Source: Chara braunii (Eukaryota > Streptophyta > Charophyceae > Charales > Characeae). From it: a stretch of DNA of 27,855 bases. Of the stretch, positions 1 through 9,452 are shown piece by piece. Every line of letters begins with the position of its first letter. Position 1 is the stretch's first letter. Position numbers and translations under genes: made by a program. The stretch covers positions 250,402 through 278,256 of the forward strand of contig BFEA01000853.1 of the NCBI GenBank assembly GCA_003427395.1, read 5' to 3'. A model generated the notes under the pieces. It made no database searches, was not told the origin of the DNA, and saw only the letters and a list, made by a program, of their open reading frames with translations.

Positions 1-680
1 GCCTTCCCCTGACTGACAACAATACTACCATCTCCCCTCCCCACACACTGCCCCGCCTGCCACATGACCGCATTCCCATCGATAGCTGCCACACGACCGC
101 ACTCCCACCGATAGCTCCCCTTGCATGCCCCCCTTTCTTAATGAACCATGGCTTCCCCTCCATTTCCATCGCTCCCAGCCACGCATGCACAACCGGTCCG
201 ACCAGCCCCCCTGCTCCCTCGACACTGACGAAGCCCAGCCCATGCATCCGTAACCATAACCTTAACCGCTCCACCGCCTACATTCACTGTCGCAGAAAAA
301 CCCAAAAAATTAAATCGAAAAAACATAATTTGCGGCCTACTTGAAAGAAAACAATGATAAAATAAAAGAAAAAGAATACAAACACCCCCTCTCCTTTACC
401 TCTTATTATCTCCTTTATTCGTTCACCCTTCCTCCCAAAGAGGAAGCACCGGACGTCGACCAGGACAACATATCGACGACCTGCACATGCTACAATAGGT
501 CGCCGCTCCTAAAACTGACCTGCTACTGGTCTTAGACTTCCACCGACCGCACCCTTCCCTTTTTCATTTCCACACCCTGGAATTCCCCTCTTTGACCTCG
601 TTTGGACTAGTTTGGACTCGACGACATTGCCGAAAATGGAAACCCCCACAAAACGACAAAAAGACAACCGGACTACGCGT
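1..680. repeat. Direct repeat R1, copy 1
   Basis: This stretch is repeated downstream at 1005-1640 with an offset of 970-985 bp and roughly 90% identity by eye. Shared landmarks include the opening GCCTTCCCCT, the block AATTTGCGGCCTAC, CACCCCCTCTCCTTTACCTC, and the closing GACCTCGTTTGGACTAG followed by CCCCCACAAAACGAC. It is C-rich at the left and A-rich in the middle. Several 60-90 codon open frames overlap on both strands, but they differ between the copies by frameshifts, so I see no gene. The copy may begin before the window. It could be one unit of a long tandem repeat or a pair of terminal repeats; without a 5' boundary I cannot choose. Confidence 0.85.
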
Positions 681-864
681 GGACACAACACTACAGAACT
701 GCCGAACACCTATCACTCACAATTTGCTTGTGCATCTTCAACGACAGAGGCCACTTCTTATATGTAACACAAGAGCACCGGCTGATGACCCTCGATTGAG
801 TCCGATCCGCTGACCCCGCCGGCCAGCACAGACACCCCCACAAAAACCCCGACAAGCACACGTC

Positions 865-945
865 TCCAAATGACTGACGACAACAGCACCATCCCTCCCC
901 CCAACGCATTGCCCCACCTACCGCACAACGGCACTCCCACCGATA
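865..945. repeat. Third, partial copy of the R1 head
   Basis: The segment from ATGACTGACGACAACAG to ACTCCCACCGATAGCT aligns with the first 115 bp of both R1 copies. It lies in the spacer between them. Just before it, 833-860 (CCCCCACAAAAACCCCGACAAG) resembles the R1 tail. The spacer is therefore probably a strongly shortened R1 unit, which favours a tandem array over two terminal repeats. The rest of 681-1004 holds nothing I recognise. Confidence 0.6.
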
Positions 946-1004
946 GCTTTCCCTCCACGCCCGCCATTGTCATGTCAACGCCTGCAGTCAGCACCTACAT
1001 GCAA

Positions 1005-1640
1005 TGCCTTCCCCTAACTGACAACAATACCACCGTCTCCCCTCCCCACACACTGCCCCGCCTGCCACACGACCGCACAACCGCACTCCCAGCAATAGCT
1101 CCCCCTGCATGCCCCCCTTTTTGAATGAACCATGGCTTCCCCTCCATTTTCATCGCTCCCGCCACGCATGCACAACCGGCCCGACCAGCCCCCCTGCTCC
1201 CTCGACAATTGACGAAGCCCAACCCATGCAACCGTAACCGTAACCTTAACCGCTCCACGGGAAACGCGTACATTCACTGCCTATTCGCTCCAAAAAATTA
1301 AACCGAAAAAACATAATTTGCGGCCTACGTGAAAGAAAACAATAATAAAAGAAAAGAAAAAAAAAACAAACACCCCCTCTCCTTTACCTCTTATTACCTC
1401 CTTTATTCATTCACCCTTCCTCCCAAAGAGGAAGCACTGGACATCGACCAACACATGCTACAATAGGTCGCCCGCTCCTAAAACTGACCCGCTACTGGTC
1501 TTAGACTTCCCACTGACAGCACCGTTCCCTTTTTCATTTCCGCACCTCGGAATTCCCCTCTTCGACCTCGTTTGGACTAGTTTGGACTCGACGACATTCC
1601 CGAAAATGGAAACCCCCACAAAACGACGAAAAGACGGACT
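1005..1640. repeat. Direct repeat R1, copy 2
   Basis: Second copy of the unit at 1-680. It shares the whole order of landmarks and carries small indels, such as loss of about 20 bp near 1447-1455 relative to copy 1. Similarity stops near 1640, where this copy runs into unrelated sequence (CCTTTTGGCTGCG). Confidence 0.85.
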
Positions 1641-1766
1641 AAGCGTGGCCTTTTGGCTGCGAATTTATTTATACATAAAAGCTATGATGTTCTTCTCTCA
1701 ATTTCACCTCACACTACCTACCTCATCTATTTGAACTTTCTAGGTAGTAACCCATCTATCTCATCC

Positions 1767-1894
1767 TTTTTTTTTTTGACAAAAACTTCACATGCAGGAG
1801 ATCCCACACTTAACGAGGTGACAAGAACAACCCCGTTAACTGGGTCCTGACGTTAAAGGCTCCTGGACCATCTATTGGTGGGGAGCTACACCTG
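1767..1894 (-). mobile_element. Minus-strand SINE-like retroposon, copy 1
   Basis: An 11-T run at 1767-1777 is followed by a body of about 117 bp ending at 1894. Read on the minus strand this is a body followed by a poly-A tail. The last 27 bp (1868-1894, CCATCTATTGGTGGGGAGC core) recur with one mismatch at 2307-2333, at the equivalent end of a second poly-T-headed insertion. The minus strand has GTGTAGCTCC near the 5' end, a weak box-A-like start, but I see no convincing B box. No target duplication was found for this copy. Confidence 0.5.
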
Positions 1895-2195
1895 CTGGAA
1901 ATCTTGTCCAGCATCCCTGTACAATAACATCTGTCAACTGGAAATTGGGTCCAGCGCCCCTTATACAATGATGTCAAAAAAGACCCTGTTCAACACAACG
2001 CCGATACTTGGAACCCTTCAACACCAGCAGAAGAGAGGAGAAGTTGTAGCAAGGCAAAGGGGGTCGAATGAGATCAACATTCCGACACAAACCCTAAAAA
2101 GTTAGCCTAAATCGCGTCTCCCATGTCCCAGATTTAACACTACCACCATGAAAGGGGGGAGTGCCAATAGCTAGCGTAGAATGATCTTATTAGCA

Positions 2196-2353
2196 ATTTA
2201 GCAATTATGTTTTTTTTTTTTTTTGTTTGTTGAAAAACAGCCCGAGTAAATGCTAGGGGTGTTGATAGCTTGAGAAGCAGACATCACTAGCATGCTCGGG
2301 GAGGATCCATCTATTGGTGGGGAGCAACACCTGCGATTTAGCAATTATGTTTT
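2196..2353 (-). mobile_element. Minus-strand retroposon with exact 18-bp target duplication
   Basis: ATTTAGCAATTATGTTTT occurs at 2196-2213 and again, identical, at 2336-2353. Between them, a T run (2210-2224, overlapping the end of the left duplication) is followed by a body of about 110 bp. The right end of the body (2307-2333) matches the 5' end of the neighbouring copy at 1868-1894. This is the signature of target-primed reverse transcription: poly-A tail at one end, 5' end at the other, and a duplicated target. The perfect duplication suggests a fairly recent insertion. It is a non-autonomous element with no open frame of note. Confidence 0.75.
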
Positions 2354-5300
2354 GACGTGGGTTGGAGAAAAACGAGTAAATCTACACTCCCCATGCCTCC
2401 ATACCTCATGGTACCACTCATTGCATAAGGTGGAGGAAGTGAGAACTTCCTAACAAACCCACATCACCGCTCCTTTAGTAAGTATATCAGCACTGTCGAT
2501 CAACCTGGAAGAGCATGGGTTATCTATGATGAAAAAATCGATGGCTTCACTAGTCTATGTATACTACGAGAAAACACCAACCAACCTGGATCTCTCCCCA
2601 ACCCACGGGGTAGGCTGGCACCACAGCTGTGGTGTGAGAGCAAGGTTGTACCAGTCCCTCATCAAGGTGACGAGGGGTGGGGTGGCGAGGGGTGGATGTG
2701 ACGCCCAAACCTCACGCCCAACTCGACTTCCTGTTCGGAGTGCTAGGGGGCCCGAAAGTTTGAAAAGGGGTGTGCCATGGATTTTAGGAAAGTGGGGGGT
2801 GGAGTCCCAGGTCAGAACTGAGATCTCCGGTGGCAAGCTGAGGGGTAGTCAGTTGAGCAAGCTGGTAATCCCGAGTTGTATTGGACTTCGGGAGACTGGG
2901 CTACCTCCGGTGTGGGTGTCGTCATCGCGGTCGGTCCCATATTCGATGGACCATCGGGACGCTGTGTGTGTCACGCTCGGCGATCAGCCGCTGGCGCCCC
3001 TCGCGGCAGGCCTCCAAGTCGGACGAAGCAGGCCTCAGGCGCAGGCTGTGTGCTCGTTGTTCGGCTTCAGTTTGGGTTCGTCGAACGAACCCCACGGCTC
3101 GGTACTCGCTGTCCTGTTGGCACTTGGAGCACGGGGTTCACGGCCAGTAGGAGGCGAGTGCGTGCCACGGGACAATTGTCAACCAGTGAAAAGGCAACAC
3201 GAGACAATAGGGGGTGAAGTCTGTCTCAATGATGACGGCACCAGGTTCGACAATGACGTGGCTTACGTGTGAGCTGGGAAACTGGGAGGGAAAAGGGATC
3301 GCACGTAAGGTCCGTTTAATGTCCCATTCACAGACACGTTCGTTTCCTATCCAAAAGGGGAATTTTGGAGGGTTGGGGCGGGGTTGTGCGATAAGACAGG
3401 CGTTTTTCCACTCCCAGTATTCTCGAAACCGGCGGTGTCTCAGGCTTTCCCGATCCGTGATGTGGAAGGGAGTCCTATCATCCATGTTATCGGGACTTTG
3501 GGTGTTTTAGACATGGACTCGAGCGCGGGTCTCGTGGACGCGTGTATAGGCGGGGGATGCTTTTGATCGAGTCTGCGCAAGACCACGTTTATGGTCAATC
3601 GGGTTGGATCGACTGGCTATCCCTTTGGTTGGGAGATCGCCTGGTCCGTCGTTAGCCCGTGCGTGCGTCGAGAAACGTGTACTAGGAAGGCAACCTGCGG
3701 GCAATCACTTATTTGAATCAGCCATTCGTTTACCCGCCAGGGCATACCTCAGTCGGGATCGTCGAGCGTTCGTTAGATCTTTCTGTTCAAAAGGGAACGG
3801 GAAGCCGATCGTGCATACTCAAGCATCGATCGAATTCATGCATCAATCGACCATAACCAAGAAATTGACAAAATGTCACCAAGGAGGCATATATCATCTC
3901 AACCCCATTAGACAATCGTCGTGTCTGATTTTCATCATCTGAAAAAGAGAGTCGTCACCCCCCACACAAGATTTGAAGGTTGGCAATTTCGTAATATGTA
4001 TGAGGAGCATCCAATCCGAGCGCAGGGTGGGGGCTGGAAAGCGGCGAATTTTGAGTTAAACTAGTCATCTAAAAATTGCGTGAGGAGGGGTGAGGGAAGC
4101 GCGCGAGTTCATTCCACGCACACACCATATATTAGGCAGAAAGTCAAAAAGGATTATCAAGAGGATTGAAAAAACGGTCGTACAAGGTCGCCCAAGGTGA
4201 AAATAAAAATGTAGACAGAAGATTGGGGAAAGGCATCATCCCACACACACATCTCTCTCTCTCTTCCTCTCTTCCACGCTACATCACCTCTAATGCGGAC
4301 GGTCCGTCGCCTCGCACCAAGTCGTCACCCCACTTAGCCCAAGTACGCAAGCCAGGTTCGCCCGTGCGCCACGTCCGTCGCGGCCCGCACGTCAACCCCG
4401 CATACTCGGCATCAGCTCGTCGGGTCGCCCAACTCCCACATCAACTCACCTCTTCACTTACACGTTAGTCGACCCTCACTGATCGCGCTAACCCTTGGAA
4501 TGTCCCGAAATTTTTAGAGAGAGCTTTAATTGCGCTCGCAAGATTTATAGCGTGCATGCATGTGCGGCGGATACGGGATTGCGCTTACGAGAAGGAGGGG
4601 GGGAGAAAGGAAGTGCCAACGTTCTGCATGGCCAAGCCATGGCGCGGGGGACGTAGCCACTCTCCACGCATCGATCTGAGCATGCAACGTCTTGGCCAAT
4701 CAGATCGTAGGGAGGCACATGCATAGCAGGAAGAAAGGAGGTGGGAAGAAGTCGAGAGAATCAAGAAGAGAGATACAGTTACAATTGCGCCCGCCAAAAG
4801 TTACAGTTACACGCAAGATTAAGGGCGTCACTCAGTCAGAACTCTGCTCCCGCCGCAGGAAGGCGCGTGCAAGCAAGAAGCACAGCGCAACAAAAATTTC
4901 AAAGTTCCTAAACTCCTATCTAAGTCCGAATTGTAGAAAAAGAAAAATCCAAAGAACGAAAACTCGAAAACAATTATGAGGAGCCCACGGGGTCTTGACA
5001 TCAGTTGAAAGGAAATTTCGAAAAAGAAAACGCCATTCCCGCTCGAAAAAGAAAACGACATTCCCGCGCATTCGTCGCGCCTACATTCCCGTTCCCCTTA
5101 GCCCCAACAGAACGAGAAGGAAGCTATGGCACAGTTATTTCTCGCGCTCTGTAAGATGCAGTCTCCTAACTGCCTACGCCGGACTTTTCCCGATACTGGC
5201 CCAACAAAAATCGAAAAGGAAAACGAAAAAGAACCGATGGCATCCATGCAACTCGCCCAGCCAACCCATCCCCATGTACTTCACCCGACTAACCCGCCCC

Positions 5301-6069
5301 GTTCCCCCAAAGCAGCTTCGCGCAGAAAGTCGCGCGATTACACAAAATGGTTTGTCACAGGCAGGCATTGCCAATGGGGGAAATCGGCGGTGCGAGCACC
5401 GAGCAATGGCCAGTCACTGCACCTCCCCCTACCTCCCCCAACCCCGCATGGCAGTGTCTAATGGCCAATATTATTGCTGCATAGCAGCCAACGACAACAG
5501 CCAAGGTCTCGCAGCCGTTGATCTTTCCTTTCTCGACGGTCACAAATGGAGAATCGGGGTGAGCGGGGCCTGCCCCCCCCAGGGGGATACGGGTAGCGGA
5601 GGGGCACTGAGAGCCAGGGGCCTGGCGCTGGGTCCCACTTGCACGCCCTTTTTATTCGGGGTCGTCGATTCCGAAATCTACAGCCATAAATGAAAAGTGC
5701 GCGGAAGTAAAGATTCAGCCCCTGCGGACAGCATCGGCGGAACCGAACCCCACGCTCCACGCCGCGCCATGTCGCCCTTCCTTGCGGGCGGGGTGGAGTC
5801 GCTCAGTCGCCAGATCCGGGTGGGTGGCAATACTATGTGGCAAGTTCTCTGTGTGGATCTGACCGATGTCGAGTCTAAGAACGGAGTCTCAACTTAGCTC
5901 AGCCCTTTGAGGGCTGATACACTGCATGAATCTGACCGCAGTCGTCGCTATTGTCACTCTATGAAGTCGTAGTCTGAACATTACTTCCGCACCGAGCACC
6001 ACCGGAAGCTGGAACCAGTTCAGCTGACGGTCCGTCAAAAGAGAAAGGAAGACTTGCCCGTAAATAGCT
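2354..6069. other. No recognisable gene; anonymous sequence
   Basis: The stretch is GC-rich at 2600-3900 and at 5250-5800. The longest open frames are 248 codons (2526-3272, plus) and 232 codons (4995-5693, plus). Neither has a motif, a credible domain or codon regularity that I recognise, and each overlaps other open frames of similar quality. Short CT-rich microsatellite sequence lies at about 4249-4275. A phrase based on ACATTCCCG recurs at 5032-5095. TGTGACGCCC at 2697 resembles some LTR starts, but no matching second copy is present. I cannot assign a function to this stretch. Confidence 0.6.
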
Positions 6070-6260
6070 TTGGCCTAGCTCAGGCTATACTCACATGAGG
6101 ACCCTTTTTATTATTTCTGGACGGAAATGCCACCAGATACATCCAGCTTCGCCCATAACCGTCAGATACATTCACAAGAGTGGTAGTGTGAGTACACCCT
6201 CAGTTGCTATACCTATGAAATGTGGAAATGCAGACTGTAGTTCGAATAGTTATGGAAACA
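6070..6260 (+). mobile_element. tRNA-derived SINE (family II), split by a MITE
   Basis: Removing the MITE at 6083-6199 plus one TCA rejoins the box A TAGCTCAGTTG. A body GAAATGCAGACTG and a degenerate B box AGTTCGAATAG (6239-6249) follow. The order box A, then CACCT/TGAA, then GAAATGCAGAC, then B box is the same as in the minus-strand copies at 8952-9175, 10014-10230, 24539-24591 and 27225-27404. Those copies define the family. The 3' part runs into a short tandem duplication at 6238-6309. Confidence 0.65.
6083..6199 (+). mobile_element. Tourist-like MITE T1, copy 1 (in SINE box A)
   Basis: The element is 117 bp. Its ends read GGCTATACTC at left and, reverse-complemented, GGGTGTACTCACACTAC at right. 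It is flanked by TCA at 6080-6082 and 6200-6202; the wider context CTCAG is repeated on both sides. The interior shares GACGGAA, CAGATACATCCAG and GTCAGATACATT with the copy at 9031-9150 in the same order. A 3-bp TNA duplication and GG-starting inverted ends fit the PIF/Harbinger (Tourist) superfamily. It has no coding capacity and so needs a transposase from elsewhere. Confidence 0.8.
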
Positions 6261-6309
6261 GATGAATAACTGGAGTCCGAATAGCTATGGAAACGGAAAT
6301 AGATGAATA
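6238..6309. repeat. Short tandem duplication, about 35 bp unit
   Basis: The phrase TCGAATAGTTATGGAAACAG followed by ATGAATAA is repeated as CCGAATAGCTATGGAAACGG followed by AAATAGATGAATAA. It lies at the 3' side of the split SINE. Confidence 0.7.
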
Positions 6310-6669
6310 AAATCAGGGTGGGACCCCACTGCTCGGCCGCCAGGCCAGAATCGTAGCGGATGGGAAAGGGCAATTGAAAAGGGACTTCACCACCACAGCA
6401 ATTTTTGGCACTTCCCGAGGTTTATGTTACCCGATCTGAATAACCTGGGGCCAACTTGAAGTCTCACTAGCATTGCTCCTGTATCCGGTAATGAGGACTT
6501 CCCTATTGTGTGACACTCCTTGCCACCGCCGATTACCATGGATCGTAGGGCAAGGCCATTCTTCCATTTTCACGTTGGCTTATTGAGGCAGGCGGTGAAC
6601 TCGATGCGTCCCCATTGGCTGGACATGCTCACCTTCTTTTGTCGAAGGTGGTTTGTGAGTCCTCCTCTC
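6310..6669. other. No recognisable feature
   Basis: Mixed-composition sequence between two SINEs. No open frame above 84 codons, no inverted repeat, and no similarity to other parts of the window that I could see. Confidence 0.5.
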
Positions 6670-6674
6670 TGGGG

Positions 6675-6960
6675 CGGTGTAGCGCTTAGAGCACTGGTTG
6701 GAAATGCGCACTGTGGTATGAGGTTGTGGGTTCAAAACTCCGCACCTCGTGCATGGACACCGGCAGGGCGTTAGAATGACGCACGGCTGGACACACACTC
6801 CCCTGGGCTGATGCATGGTACTATTACAGACACTGCCTGCGCACCACCAAGGGGGTCAGTCCATGGGTGTTGTATGCTGGTCTAGTCTTCATGTTGGTTG
6901 CTGGTTGTTGTTGGCTTTGGTCGCTCTGATGATCTCCCCCAGTCCAGACACTACACACAT
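6675..6960 (+). mobile_element. tRNA-derived SINE (family III)
   Basis: The head has a pol III internal promoter pattern: box A-like GTAGCGCTTAGAGCACTGG at 6679-6697 and B box GGGTTCAAAACTCC at 6728-6741, spaced as in a tRNA. The first 70 bp therefore resemble a tRNA, followed by a non-tRNA body. The 3' end is not defined; I place it before the next tRNA-like head at 6979. No poly-A tail or target duplication is clear. Confidence 0.55.
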
Positions 6961-6969
6961 TATATCCAC

Positions 6970-7120
6970 TTCCCACGGTAGTACAAGTGGTAGAACCCTC
7001 CAGTTTCATACTGTGGATCACAGGTTCGAGTCCGGTTCTGGACTTTGGGGGGGTCCTGTCCAGATAGACCTGTCTCTACCACATACACACACAATGAGAT
7101 ACTACCCCGGATAGCACAAT
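6970..7120 (+). mobile_element. tRNA-derived SINE head (family IV)
   Basis: Box A TAGTACAAGTGGTAGAAC begins at 6979 and B box AGGTTCGAGTCC lies at 7022-7033. The B box is an excellent match to the GGTTCGANTCC consensus. A GGGGGGG run (7047-7053) and a short body follow. The sequence then drifts into CA/TA-rich DNA. A functional tRNA is unlikely because I see no matching acceptor stem. Confidence 0.6.
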
Positions 7121-7365
7121 CCATACGCACATACTATACATACATATATATAGTTCAAGGTACACACACACATGCATGTACTAGTGGAGGTGATAAGAGC
7201 ACCTCTCACCAGTACTGACTCCTGAGTACTCACTTCTCAGATGCTCCATGGTGGGGAGCAGCATACAAACCATACATATAGCCCACGGGCACGTATCTAT
7301 GATACAGACTACATACACACATACACAACCATAGGGTTGGGAGGAGGTTCCGATCAATTGATAAT
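7121..7365. other. CA/TA-rich low-complexity stretch
   Basis: Interrupted ACATAC/ATATAT and ACACAC tracts lie at 7127-7175 and 7260-7325. No gene is seen. Confidence 0.6.
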
Positions 7366-7560
7366 GATGATAAGTGTCTCGATGATAAGTACCCCGCCTT
7401 AAAAATACAACCGGGGTCTGTGGTGGGAGAGTAGAGGGTGTGAGTCACTGGTTGGCTCCAACTGGTGATGATGATAAGTGTCTCGATGATAAGTACCCCG
7501 CATTAAATATACAGCTAGGTCTGTGGTGGGAGAGTAGAGGGCGTGAGTTAGTAGTTGGTC
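7366..7560. repeat. Two-copy tandem repeat, 104-bp period
   Basis: GATGATAAGTGTCTCGATGA starts at 7366 and again at 7470. Both copies continue through AAGTACCCCGC, GTCTGTGGTGGGAGAGTAGA and GTGAGT. They are about 88% alike. There is a shorter internal echo of GATGATAAGT within each unit. Confidence 0.9.
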
Positions 7561-8083
7561 AATTTAGGGGCCAATATGTGATTGCATGACCCTGGCGTCC
7601 GAAGCACCCGTACGACGAGGCTCGTTCGACTATGCTTCAACCAGGGCTGGGTAGCTAGCCCTGGTGCCTGTCACTACTGTTCGGTCCAAGTTCCCCTCGA
7701 TACTGGTAGGGTAACGGTCCTGAGTGGTGGTCACACTGAGGTAGGATAGTAGGGATAGGGGATGCGCTAGGAGTATTGACGTGAGGATGGGATGGGTGGT
7801 GGCCTCGCCTCAGAGCGACCACGACTGACCGCTTCCGGCGATCAATGTGTGCCTAGTAACTGGCCTCTACAACACCCTGGACTTTCAAAAAAAAAAAAAA
7901 AAAAAAAAAAAAGGAAGCTAGAGAGGGGGACCGCTAGTCCCATTTCAGGGCATACGGACACTGGGACCTATAATCCCAAATTCCCCCCCAAAAAGGTAGA
8001 GGACCGGTCACACAGATTTGCCGAAGTCGTAAATATACCATTCGTGTGCCCAATTGTCAGCGGCCTGTGTAGCCGCGCGGCAA
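7561..8083. other. No recognisable gene; contains a 26-A tract
   Basis: A pure A26 run lies at 7887-7912. It could be the tail of a plus-strand retroposon whose body would be upstream (about 7600-7886). I could not match that body to another copy and saw no flanking duplication. Nothing else is recognisable. Confidence 0.45.
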
Positions 8084-8123
8084 GGGAATTTGCGGTCACC
8101 TCTTGAGGTGACCGCAAATGCCC
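8084..8123. repeat. Near-perfect 40-bp palindrome
   Basis: Arm ATTTGCGGTCACCTC (8088-8102) is separated by only TT from its exact complement GAGGTGACCGCAAAT (8105-8119). After one mismatch the pairing extends through GGG (8084-8086) and CCC (8121-8123). It would extrude as a cruciform or, if transcribed, form a very stable hairpin. It may be two transposon ends fused head to head, but no other copy of the arm exists in the window. Confidence 0.9.
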
Positions 8124-8586
8124 TATTTATTTTTTTGCATTTTCTTCAAGAATTGGTGAAAATCCATTCACGAAAGTTCTTGTCCAATTTGTGGATGGTG
8201 CCGTGTGACCAGCGAAGTACCAAATCTCCATTGCTCCAGACGGCCAGGGGGCGGGACCGACTAGGTCCGATGCTCTGTGGTTTTCGATCACGTGCAGCCG
8301 TCCGTGACAAACGTCAATCGTTGATCGTGCACCGTATGCTAGTGTCAATTGTCTTTGTTTTCGTGGAGGTAGCTGCCCATCGGCCAGTAGAAATTTTTAA
8401 ATTTATTTGTTGGCCATTTAGTTGGCCACTTTGCGTTGGCGAGAAGCTTCAATTCTCTGTTTTTTGTAGTGGGGGGGGTTGTTTTCGAAGCTTCGCGCCG
8501 TGATTTTTTTATGTGCAGAAATAGAGGATATTGAGATTTCCGTGGAAGACTGACAGTTCAACGCGCCGTGGCAGACGGCGTCATTG
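8124..8586. other. No recognisable gene
   Basis: A 149-codon open frame crosses this stretch from the preceding palindrome on the plus strand (8054-8503) but shows no recognisable motif. GGCCATTTAGTTGGCC near 8412 is a short inverted repeat. A weak tRNA-like box A (TAGGTCAGTTGG, 8587-8598) begins at the right edge, without a good B box. Confidence 0.5.
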
Positions 8587-8721
8587 TAGGTCAGTTGGTA
8601 TCCTTGCCTTTTCCCCGGCGCTAAGGCTTGAGAACCAGGGATGCACAGGCTGTACTGTCATGACGTCTATGTCAGATTTTTTTTTTTGTTTGGTCCTTTC
8701 CTTCGCATTAGTGTAAGTAAA

Positions 8722-8951
8722 TGAAAAATAGCTCAGTTGGTAAGGCATGCAAGTGGCATTCAGGAGGTCGTGGGTTCAATCCCCATTGGGCTCATGTACC
8801 ATCCTGGGCATACTTGGTGCCCGCCACCTAGAGATAGACCACTGGATCCCCCGATCGGAATTGAGCAGAGTCTGCTGATGTTCGTTAAGGGGGGGGGGGG
8901 ACCACCACCTGAGGGGAGGCACAGGGATTAGTCTTGTTGGCAAAAAAAAAA
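8722..8951 (+). mobile_element. tRNA-derived SINE (family I), copy 1
   Basis: Box A TAGCTCAGTTGG (8729-8740) and B box GGTTCAATCCC (8773-8783) are joined by GCAAGTGGCATTCAGGAGG, a segment shared almost exactly with the copy at 25090. The non-tRNA body ends in a long G run (8889-8900), then GGGGAGGCACAGG and an A10 tail (8942-8951). The other copy has the same G run followed by GGGAGGCACAG and AAAA. The full unit is therefore about 230 bp here. RNA polymerase III transcription from the internal promoter is expected for this class. Confidence 0.85.
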
Positions 8952-9175
8952 TTGTTATGTTGTGGTCCTCCTATTCATCCGGATTCGAGCTCCGGTCCGT
9001 CTTTCAACAGTTCGTGGGTGCTCCGACTGAGGGCATAGTCACACTACGACGTTTTTACGTATTTTTTGACGGAACTGCGGCCAGATACATCCAGGTATGG
9101 CCGTAAATGCGGTCAGATACATTTGACATACTGCTAGCGTGAGTATCCCCTGAGCTTAGCGCTGAGCGCGCTGAG
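8952..9175 (-). mobile_element. tRNA-derived SINE (family II), minus strand, split by a MITE
   Basis: On the minus strand, removing the MITE at 9031-9150 and one TCA gives the box A TAAGCTCAGTCGG, then AGCACCC, GAACTGTTGAAA, a GACC block and the B box GCTCGAATCCGG. This matches the family II order seen at 10014-10230 and 27225-27404. The 5' boundary lies near 9175 and the 3' end near 8952, abutting the tail of the preceding SINE. Confidence 0.7.
9031..9150 (+). mobile_element. Tourist-like MITE T1, copy 2 (in SINE box A)
   Basis: The element is 120 bp. Its ends read GGGCATAGTCACACTAC at left and, reverse-complemented, GGGGATACTCACGC at right. It is flanked by TGA at 9028-9030 and 9151-9153, with wider context CTGAG on both sides. 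The interior matches the 6083 copy: TTTTTGACGGAA, CAGATACATCCAGG, GGTCAGATACATT. On the minus strand the target is TCA inside AGCTCAGTCGG, the same triplet used by copy 1. Confidence 0.85.
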
Positions 9176-9452
9176 TGCGCCGAAACTGAAACAGCGCCAG
9201 CGCCAAAAGCAGTTCAGCAGACAGGACTCCTGGCAAAAAAAAAAAGGAAAAAAAAAAGACTCCTTGCAAGGATGACTCAGCATGTCGGGCACATGATCCA
9301 AGAGAGGCACAGGAACCTGCGTGGCATATATGCACACGTGCATCACTTCTCCGAATGTATCAGGTCGCAAAAGTAGCCCAGATTGGATCCAGAGAACCCT
9401 GGTATGCGTGTCAGCTAAGACCGCGCTCGAGCGGGAACTCAGAACAACATAT
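9176..9452. other. No recognisable gene; two A tracts
   Basis: Interrupted A runs occur at 9235-9257 and short GC inverted repeats (AGCGCTGAGCGCGCT) near 9161-9175. A 191-codon minus-strand open frame (9134-9709) spans this stretch but includes the SINE, MITE and poly-A sequence, so I regard it as chance. Confidence 0.5.

Noticed and set aside
2697-3010. LTR retrotransposon start (TGTGACGCCC) and a PBS-like TGGCGCC near 2992
   Set aside because: No second LTR, no polypurine tract and no gag or pol similarity nearby. The short matches are expected by chance.
2526-3272. 248-codon plus-strand open frame
   Set aside because: No known motif, no good composition signal, and other open frames overlap it in the same GC-rich stretch. 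I regard it as chance and do not list it as a gene.
4995-5693. 232-codon plus-strand open frame
   Set aside because: It begins in repetitive CGAAAAAGAAAACG sequence and ends in GC-rich sequence, with overlapping frames on both strands and no domain.
8729-8783. Possible functional tRNA genes (also at 6979-7033 and 25100-25154)
   Set aside because: A and B boxes are present but I could not form acceptor stems, and two of them continue into a shared SINE body and tail.
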